From assembly GCF_965363235.1 (NCBI RefSeq), contig NC_134851.1, positions 40,948,321-41,012,320 of the forward strand: a stretch of DNA of 64,000 nt, read 5' to 3'. This DNA comes from Mytilus galloprovincialis (taxonomy: Eukaryota > Mollusca > Bivalvia > Mytilida > Mytilidae). The position numbers were made by a program, and so were the translations under genes. A model generated the notes under the pieces. It was not told the origin of the DNA, searched no databases, and saw nothing but the letters and a program-made list of their open reading frames with translations. Below are positions 58,801 to 64,000 of this stretch, piece after piece. Numbering within the stretch: the first letter of the stretch is position 1; the number at the start of each line of letters is the position of its first letter.

Positions 58801-61800
58801 GTAAATACCTTGAAATCACCACTCGAATACAGTGAAATAAAGACTGATCATACAGTTTCAAAATATACAAGCGAGACTGATCGTACAGTGAGAAATTCAA
58901 ACAAGTGTAATTTTCTTATTTCTGGCTTCAAAGATCTGGCTGAAACTTTTACCACCACTTAAAATATACTTTATTTAGTTAATTAAGTCTGGTTTTTACG
59001 TTAATTTGTACAGCAATGGTGCAAAATGATTGTTTTTAGGTTCACCGATTGATTTTCCTTAGTGATGCACTAGAAAATCTCTTGATTAAGGCAAAGATAC
59101 GAATAACGAATGTGCTAAATTTAATTATAAACCATTTGTGAATATCGATGTCAGCTGAATTAATCATTAAGCAATGTACAGATGAACATCTCACCGTTTA
59201 ATTCAGTATATCCATCAAATTTAAAATGTGATCCAAAAAGTTCTCGCTTCGAAAATCGCGACTTCCGGATAGCGTACAGAATAGTATCTACACGTGTACA
59301 AGCACAAAATTAAAGATACATGTTAAAATGGCTATACATTAGCAAAGTCATCAAAAGAACACATCAAGTTATCACATGGTTTGCCTCTTTCAAAACGCAT
59401 CTTAATTTTCGTATTCCAACAATAATTCACCAGGACAAAACAAACACAATTCATAATTGATCATGTTTTAAAGACGGTTTATGTAGATTTCGGAAATTAC
59501 TGCGATTTTTTATCAACGGACGAAAATGCACGAATAATAGGATGAAAAATTTTGTCCTGCATTTTTTTTTAGTTGTAATCTCTGTCCTGCCTTTTTATTT
59601 TTCACTCAATTCGGTCCTGCCTTTTTTATTAGTTTATCATGACTTTTTTTACATAAATCGTCATCCTGCCTCTTTTTTTTTTTTTTTTGCAAAGTTGCTC
59701 ATCCTGCCTTTTTTTTTAATTCAAAACTCCTGTCCTGGATTTTTTTTCAAATTTCATCCTGGCCCACCCCCCTAAATATAAAAAGGTACATGTAGCTCCC
59801 TTACGATACTCACCTAGTCGCATTATTCGCATTAATAAGAACCTCGCATTAATTTCTGAACTTACAGTATTATTTTTAAGACCCTGATGGTCATACAGCC
59901 CTTCACGTGTTTCTGGCTTTCAAAATTTTGGCTTTGAGCGTTCCTGATGAAGGTAAATCCAGAAAATCGCATCGGACATTATCGGTAACTGTTGTTATTT
60001 TTTATATAGATCTGACTTAATGTAAACACACTGCGTGTGTCTATGTGTATGTGTGTAGAAGGATTCAAATATACGAACCACAGTCCAGTAGTTAACGAAT
60101 TCATCAGGAGTAACACATCCGTCACCTAAAGATGAAAGTATAAAAATATTAAAGTTAACTTATTGGCATAAGCAACAAGTATGTACTATTGAAGTGGGCA
60201 TGTGCATTTAAGGATGTTCGCTACTCTGTTTCAAAATAACAACCTTTTAAAAAGACTATTACAAATTGATAATATATGAATAAAGAAACGAAAAAAGCAA
60301 CAACAAAAATATGGGTCAGTGTGCTCGTTTTCGAGATATAAGCCATTGAAAATTTGGCGGGAAATAATTCTCTCTAGACTTTTCATATATTTAACATTGA
60401 CACCTTTTTTCTTTCAAAAACGATGAAAAAATAACAAGGATTTTATAAGATTTTCAAAGAAGATTTTTAAAACTATGTTTAATCAAATAATGGAAAGAAA
60501 AGTAGGGGTTAATGGCCATTTTTTTTAATGGCACTACATGGATAAAACCAGAGGATTCCGAATATCTGGCAAAAATTCAAACACACGAGGAGCGAACTTC
60601 CTTAAGTATGTGTGTTTGGATGTATGTTTGTGTTGCATGACAACAGAGAGTCGTCTTTACAATATGTTTAGCTTTAAAGCATCCCAAGTCTAAACAATAT
60701 TATGAATAAATTAAACAGAAACCGTTAAAGATCTGCCAACTAGTATTGTTTATACCTCAATCCACCCCCTTTTAATCTTAAGGTGGTACATCACACTACA
60801 GGGAGATAACTCTGTAAAATCAGCTGAACGTTTTAATCACGTTCTATCGTTAAGGAAATATTAAGCTTCACAATGATCAAAATTAGTGTTTGTTAAACTG
60901 TTATATATCCAATGAAATTTTTCCGATAAAGTGTGTGGTTCAAGTTGTTTGAATTTTTTATATTTTTGTCAAAGGGTCAAAGTAAATATTTTGTCAAAAT
61001 TCTATGAAAATTAGAATGAAATTCAAAACAGTGTAGCTGTGGCCATTGATTGCAACATTAAATTTATCCATTGACTGGGACAATTTAGGTGAACGTTTGT
61101 ATGTAACGACCACTGCTCACTATGTACTTTTTAAAGACACTTAAACTATAGGGTCACCAAAGGTTCTCAACACCTAAATAAAGTAATTCGAAAAATTGAT
61201 CAGAAATAACACGATGTTTTGATTTATATCAATTATATAAATCAAAACCTAAAGGTTATTCCTGATTGATTTTTCGAATTATTTTATAATTAAAGGCGTT
61301 ATGAAACCTTTGGTGACCCCACAGTTCAAATGTCTATCGTAGGTAAGTCGTGAACAGTGGTCGTTACAGACAAACGTTCACGTAAATTGTCCCAGTCAAT
61401 GGATGAATTTAATGTGTCAATCAATGGCCACAGCTACACTGTTTTGAATTTCATTCTAAAAGAGCCAAATTAATTTTAGTCAAGGTGTTTGGTACCACCT
61501 TAATAAGTTGACTTACAAAAGGTAACCAAAGAACATTCACCCCTCCCCCCCCCCCCCCCCCCCAAAAAAATAAATAACAAAAAAAATCACCATTTCAATG
61601 AATGTTCTTTACTCGCCGTTTCAAAATCTTAAGGATTATAGGTAATTGCATTGTTTGTACTCAAAATGAAAATTATGTCACATCATTGGCTGAATTCCCA
61701 TCGTTTAGGACGTCTTAAGCCAATCACAACGTTTTGATTTACGCTTGTGAAAATATTTCTTAGAATTCATTAAATACAGAAACGGCGAATTACTAAAAGC

Positions 61801-62490
61801 ATGTTCAAAGTACTTAATCTGCTGATACATTTATGAAATCAATTCGTCCAATACTCTTATATTATATGTTGCTATACTTCATAGAAGATTTGTTTTGTCA
61901 TTGGAAATATTTCGATGATATATTTGATTCAAATTTATTAAGAAATAAATTGGCACCGTTAATGTTATCAATTCCACTAGGTCAATACATTTTGTACCTC
62001 TCCAGGTGGACTGTTTGTTCCCAATGGTATCACCAGCCACTACTTCTATATACTAGCTTGCATGAACATACATGATGTAGTAAAATTGGTACCGTTAATG
62101 TTATTACTGTTCTAAAACTAACTCCTTCTAGCATAGTTGACCTTTAGATGTTTTGTTTTTGTTGTTCTTTGTTCGAAATGTCCTGCAAATATGACTTCAC
62201 ATCTAAGCTTTTAGTTTCTATCGTACCAAACATGCCAAATTAGATTTATTACAGAAAAATAATAATATGTGGTTGCTTTTTTACATAATATGGCTTTTTA
62301 TCTTTATTTAATAATTATTACTTACTATCTGCATCAAGCTTTGCAAAATAAGCATCGTAATCGTGTTTTTCTAAATGGTGGTCACCATCTAAATCATAGT
62401 CATCATATAAAACGTGAGCAAAATCATGAAGTTCAGGATTAGTAGCAGTAATATGAACAGTGTACTCGTGTCTGCTTACAGTTCCACTAC
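52788..62490 (-). CDS. EF-hand calcium-binding protein gene, exons 62490-62326, 60125-60079 and 52841-52788
   Basis: A multi-exon gene on the - strand, read from small exons with consensus splice sites. Exon 62490-62326 supplies the second half of one EF-hand loop (GSGTVSRHEY), a complete loop DLDGDHHLEKHD, and the start of the next loop (DAD). Splicing in phase 1 to the exon starting at 60125 completes that loop as DADSDGCVTPDE, followed by FVNYW. A phase-0 exon at 52841-52788 would end the protein with IFVANEHLHGHGGGHGK and a stop, with AATAAA close behind. Both loops have acidic residues at positions 1, 3, 5 and 12. Introns fall at loop position 4 in phase 1, so the 165-base exon is symmetric. 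Such proteins bind calcium; Gly/His-rich tails suggest added metal binding. The 5' exons lie outside the window or were not found. The link from 60 kb to 52.8 kb is the least certain part, because it needs a weak donor (GTTCGT) and a 7-kb intron. Confidence 0.6.
52875..52934 (-). CDS. Second copy of the terminal exon, divergent tail
   Basis: Ninety-three bases upstream of the Gly/His exon, an acceptor TCTATTGCAG is followed by VFIDKEHF. This aligns with IFVANEHL in the other copy, and the frame then diverges to a Cys-containing tail and a stop (VFQIA). It is a tandem duplication and could be an alternative last exon or a dead one. No AATAAA is obvious close to its stop. Confidence 0.35.
   Translation of the reverse strand, partial: VFIDKEHFCCLEKGVFQIA
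52940..54470. other. No gene recognised; repeat scraps
   Basis: 53540-53575 has a reverse M1 scrap (GGCAATCATACCACATCTCC). 53607-53730 (GTCATTGGTTGAATTTC, GTTTAGGACGTTTTAAACC) repeats at 61645-61780. 53925-53980 is a common mussel fragment (CCTGAAGATGCATGAAATAT). Confidence 0.4.
54474..54527 (+). repeat. Inverted pair C (partner 59246-59298)
   Basis: GTGTAGATACTATTCTGTAC and CTATCCGGAAGTCTCG match the reverse complement of 59246-59298 with one or two differences. Confidence 0.75.
54574..54826 (+). repeat. Inverted pair B (partner 56739-56986)
   Basis: TTTACTCCTATATCTATAAA through GTTTCAATATTCTTACCG is nearly identical to the reverse complement of 56739-56986. It abuts arm A' within three bases. 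Confidence 0.85.
54829..55973 (-). repeat. Arm A' of the large inverted repeat
   Basis: Reverse complement of 50490-51637, with differences mainly in homopolymer lengths. Pro-rich open frames here are translations of C-runs. Confidence 0.85.
55975..56097 (+). repeat. Inverted pair D (partner 56987-57108)
   Basis: GAAAATTCAGCAGTTTTTCT through ACCATATATTAATAAAACTT is the reverse complement of 56987-57108. It starts immediately after arm A'. Confidence 0.85.
56739..57108 (-). repeat. Contiguous inverted copies B' and D'
   Basis: B' (56739-56986) and D' (56987-57108) touch here, while B and D are separated by arm A' at 54.6-56.1 kb and lie in the opposite relative order. Confidence 0.8.
57030..57460. 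repeat. Three degenerate ~170-bp tandem units
   Basis: GGGTACCACCTAATAAGG (57037), GGTACGCCCAATATAAGG (57201) and GGTGCCCCCATATAATGC (57380) each lead to an AAAGTCCGTAT-like block and an AAAAATTCGAAAT block. D' is the start of this array. Confidence 0.6.
57482..58140 (-). repeat. M1 repeat (reverse) split by an inserted MITE
   Basis: 57482-57597 (TTAATTTTCTCGTTTGAATT to AAGGCCGTACGGTGACCTAT) and 58069-58140 (GTCTCTTGTGGACGG, CATTGGCAATCATACC) are the two halves of one M1 copy. Confidence 0.8.
57598..58068. mobile_element. ~470-bp MITE inserted in M1
   Basis: The ends GGTCCGAGAACACAGTTAT and (complement) GGTCCGAGTACACAGTTAT are inverted repeats. No coding frame. The split M1 copy gives the insertion boundaries within a few bases; a TA duplication is possible but not proven. 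Confidence 0.75.
58195..58340 (+). mobile_element. GTGACGGATTCAAG TIR-like repeat, partial
   Basis: CAGTGACGGATTCAAGAAAA, GGGATCCGGCGG, TGGGAACATATATTTGGA and TGGATTGGACCCC resemble a mussel family related in its ends to M4. The right end is not preserved. Confidence 0.5.
58500..59240. other. No gene recognised
   Basis: An M1/M3-like scrap at 58510-58545 (GGCTACAGTACGGCCTCG). The rest is featureless. Confidence 0.35.
59246..59298 (-). repeat. Inverted pair C, right copy
   Basis: CGCTTCGAAAATCGCGAC and CCGGATAGCGTACAGAATAG. Partner of 54474-54527. Confidence 0.75.
59540..59800 (-). repeat. M6 repeat, reverse copy
   Basis: GGATGAAAAATTTTGTCCTG, several GTCCTGCCTTTTT units and TGTAGCTCCCTTAC. 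Inverted relative to 52430-52695. Confidence 0.75.
60079..60125 (-). CDS. EF-hand gene exon completing the DADSDGCVTPDE loop
   Basis: The acceptor is CATCTTTAG. The exon opens with GT, which completes a Ser codon from the previous exon's last A, then reads DGCVTPDEFVNYWTV. The 3' boundary is tentative. GTTCGT after GTG gives phase 0 and fits the terminal exon; GTATAT seven bases later would give phase 1. A read-through to a stop near 60005 is also open. Confidence 0.6.
60212..60601. mobile_element. 390-bp MITE flanked by TTAA
   Basis: The ends GGATGTTCGCT and AGCGAACTTCC are inverted repeats. TTAA lies on both sides (60208-60211 and 60602-60605). There is no coding frame. TTAA duplication is the hallmark of Kolobok and piggyBac transposons. 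It lies in the EF-hand gene's intron. Confidence 0.8.
60782..61499. mobile_element. 718-bp foldback MITE flanked by TTAA
   Basis: The ends GGTGGTAC and GTACCACC are flanked by TTAA (60778-60781 and 61500-61503). About 61010-61250 and 61250-61455 form a large imperfect hairpin (GTGTAGCTGTGGCCATTGAT, GGGTCACCAAAGGTTCTCAA and their complements). I know this as an abundant molluscan sequence. It is non-coding and TTAA-specific. Confidence 0.85.
61505..62320. other. Intron of the EF-hand gene; no other gene seen
   Basis: C-run at 61540-61562; 61645-61780 repeats 53607-53730. An 80-codon frame at 61833-62075 has no recognisable motif. Confidence 0.4.
62326..62490 (-). CDS. EF-hand gene internal exon (symmetric, phase 1-1)
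   Basis: The acceptor is a T-run ending in TTTAG and the donor is GTAAG at 62325-62321. The exon is 165 bases long. It encodes GSGTVSRHEYTVHITATN, then HDFAHVLYDDYDLDGDHH and LEKHDYDAYFAKLDAD. The central 12-residue loop DLDGDHHLEKHD has Asp at 1, 3 and 5 and an acidic residue at 12. Acidic linkers and the split flanking loops match mussel EF-hand proteins. Confidence 0.75.
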
Positions 62491-62519
62491 CTAAAAAAAG
62501 TATGTGATTCAGGATTAAT

Positions 62520-62670
62520 AAGTGGTACATAGTCACCGTATAAATCATAGTCATCACATACAACGTGAGCAAACTTTTGAAGTTCAGGATTAGTAGCAGT
62601 TATGTGAACAGTGTACTCGTGTCTGCTTACAGTTCCACTACCCGAAAAATGATGTTATTCAGGATTAATA
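62520..62670 (-). pseudogene. Tandem, partly decayed copy of the EF-hand exon
   Basis: Repeats 62370-62520 with a period of exactly 150 bases across GTTCCACTAC and CAGGATTAATA. It still encodes GSGTVSRHEYTVHITATN, but the calcium loop has become DLYGDYVPL with key ligands lost. The acceptor AG at its start reads CGG, and the exon's 3' half with its donor is absent. It is therefore probably not spliced in. Confidence 0.6.
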
Positions 62671-63090
62671 AAAAGTGTTACACCCAAAATGTGTTTACTT
62701 TTTATTTTTTTAAGGGGACTAGTCTTGTGAACATTTAATTTAAACGGTAGTATTCTGCAAATTAAAATCGTCTGAATTTACAATAATAAGTTAAAATGTA
62801 ACTTTGACTAGAAAATGCAACTTAATAACTCCAGTTCGGATAGTATGAGGGTTTAGATGGCGGTCCCTCATTTCTGTCTTCTTTAATTTTTAGGCCATGT
62901 CTCTTTATTCTTTATCCTTTTTGCTCATTATTATCATTAGCACCTCATTATTCTCTCTTCTTTATTTTTTGGGGTCCTCTTTCCTCCATTCTTTTTATTT
63001 TTGGCCCATTATTCTCCATTCTGTAAACCCCCATCAACACCCTCATAGTATAAAAGCTTTCATAGTTTTTCACCATAAAATCTATGCGGG
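62671..63090. other. Low-complexity repeat, no gene seen
   Basis: Repeated TTATTCTC/CTTTATTTTTTGG words (62870-63020) look like another mussel repeat built of short CT-rich units. Confidence 0.4.
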
Positions 63091-63094
63091 AGCT

Positions 63095-63345
63095 AGGATG
63101 AAATTTGAAAAAAATAGGCAGGACAGGAGTTTTGAGTAAAAAAAAAGGCTGGATGAGCAACTTGGTAAAAAAAAAAGGCAGGATGACAATTTGTGTAAAA
63201 AAAGTCAGGATAAACTAGTAAAAAAAAAGGCAGGACCGAATAGAGTAAAAAATAAAAAGGCAGGACAGAGATTACAACTAAAAAAAAAGCAGGACAAAAT
63301 TTTTCATCCTAGCCCCCCATAAAAATCAAATGGTAGCTCCCTTAC
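63095..63345 (+). repeat. M6 repeat, third copy
   Basis: GGATGAAATTTGAAAAAAAT, GGCAGGACAGGAGTTTTGAG, GGCAGGACCGAATAGAG, then TTTTTCATCCTAGCCCC and AAATGGTAGCTCCCTTAC. Confidence 0.8.
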
Positions 63346-63368
63346 AATTTACAATGCATTTACTACAG

Positions 63369-63507
63369 TGAATGCAAAGTGGTGAACCATTATGTTTATA
63401 AAGAAGACGAGGATGGATACAACGTCCAGCAACAAATAGTACAGGCTAGTGATACTGATACTGTGAAAGTATTAAACCCTGTTTTAAAAGACGTGTTAGC
63501 TATATAG
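63369..63507 (+). CDS. Possible terminal exon of an unidentified gene
   Basis: After TTTACTACAG the frame runs 45 codons to TAG: it begins ECKVVNHYVYKEDEDGYN, continues VQQQIVQASDTDTVK, and ends VLKDVLAI. It has no repeat-like composition and reads like a charged, soluble C-terminus. It would start after a two-base split codon. I do not recognise the family. It sits 20 bases after a GGCAGGAC repeat, so it could also be part of a mobile element or chance. Confidence 0.3.
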
Positions 63508-63684
63508 CGTACTAAGTACCAATCCACGGTAAGATGTATTTCAACATTGGAATTTCCCTTACACATATATCTGACCTTAACGCAAACGTCCTTGAATAGC
63601 GCGCGCTAAACGGAAGAACAGAACACGCCATTTTAAAGCCATTGGTAGAACCAGTGCAGAAACCGATCTCATGACTTTCCGCAC

Positions 63685-64000
63685 TTAACGCTGTCCCAGT
63701 TTAGGGGAGGGTTGGCGCCTTCAGACATGTTTTACGCCGCCACATTGTGCCTGTTCCAAGTCATGTAATTGAGTTGTCGTTTATTGATGTTTCTCATATT
63801 TATTTTTCGTTTATTTTTTTGTATAGTTTGTTCTTCTGTTGTGCTGTTGCACCACTGTACCAGGTTAGGGGAGGGTTTGCGCCTTCATACACATTTTGTA
63901 TTTACCTGTCCCAAGTCAGGGGCCTGTAGTTCAGTGGTTGTCGTTGGTTCATGGCGGTCATATTTGTTTTTCGTAAATTGTTTTGCTATAATTTAGGCCG
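63685..64000 (-). repeat. M1 repeat ends in tandem, cut by the window edge
   Basis: CTGTCCCAGTTTAGGGGAGG (63691) and CCAGGTTAGGGGAGGGTTTG (63859) start two successive M1 ends. CCTGTCCCAAGTCAGG and GTTGTCGTTGGTTCATGG follow. Open frames here are repeat translations. Confidence 0.75.

Overview
This is AT-rich nuclear DNA from a marine bivalve, most likely a mussel of the genus Mytilus or a close relative. The case rests on dispersed repeats I recognise from mussel genomes. One is a family with the core GATGTGGTATGATTGCC and GGTCACCGTACGGCC. Another is a GGCGGATCCAGAAATTTTC family, and there are tRNA-headed SINEs. Genes are sparse, carry introns and lack operon structure. Most of the window is repeat-derived, and most short open frames are translations of repeats.

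Host genes. (1) At 0.6-2.6 kb on the + strand, three exons with matching splice phases join into one complete C-type lectin domain. A decayed copy of its first exon lies at 14.9 kb inside a duplicated segment. (2) At 47.2-48.4 kb on the + strand, one 386-codon frame encodes a B-box zinc finger, an NHL-like beta-propeller and a C-terminal membrane anchor. It is the only long intact coding frame. (3) At 62.5 down to 52.8 kb on the - strand, small exons form an EF-hand calcium-binding protein. Introns interrupt the calcium loops at the same place, and a Gly/His-rich terminal exon has a poly(A) signal. (4) A possible terminal exon of an unidentified + strand gene lies at 63.37-63.51 kb. I see no functional link among these genes.

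Repeat landscape, left to right: mussel repeats around the lectin exons (0-1.6 kb); a tandem pair of ~350-bp repeats (3.7-4.3 kb); a fossil BEL/Pao retroelement on the - strand (about 7.2-11.2 kb); a 193-bp satellite with a palindromic core (11.2-11.6 kb); SINEs in alternating orientation, including a 450-bp foldback (15.4-16.9 kb); a GATCGAT-rich terminal-inverted-repeat (TIR) element (19.9-20.3 kb); a satellite district of related minisatellites between two identical 171-bp direct repeats (25.4-30.6 kb); Helitron/pearl-like elements with tandem cores (14, 18, 35-37 and 42.7-43.8 kb); a perfect 96-bp palindrome (38.1 kb); a 1.4-kb TIR element with a 5-bp target duplication (38.6-40.0 kb); a 44-bp AT satellite (45 kb); a nested set of inverted duplications with 1.15-kb arms that encloses the EF-hand terminal exons (50.5-57.1 kb); and two TTAA-flanked miniature transposons 180 bp apart in an EF-hand intron (60.2-61.5 kb).

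The observations I rate highest are the EF-hand gene with its duplicated exons inside rearranged DNA, the related minisatellites sharing a GGCGATCC core, the large inverted duplication, and the membrane-anchored B-box/propeller protein. All identifications are by eye; no database search was run.
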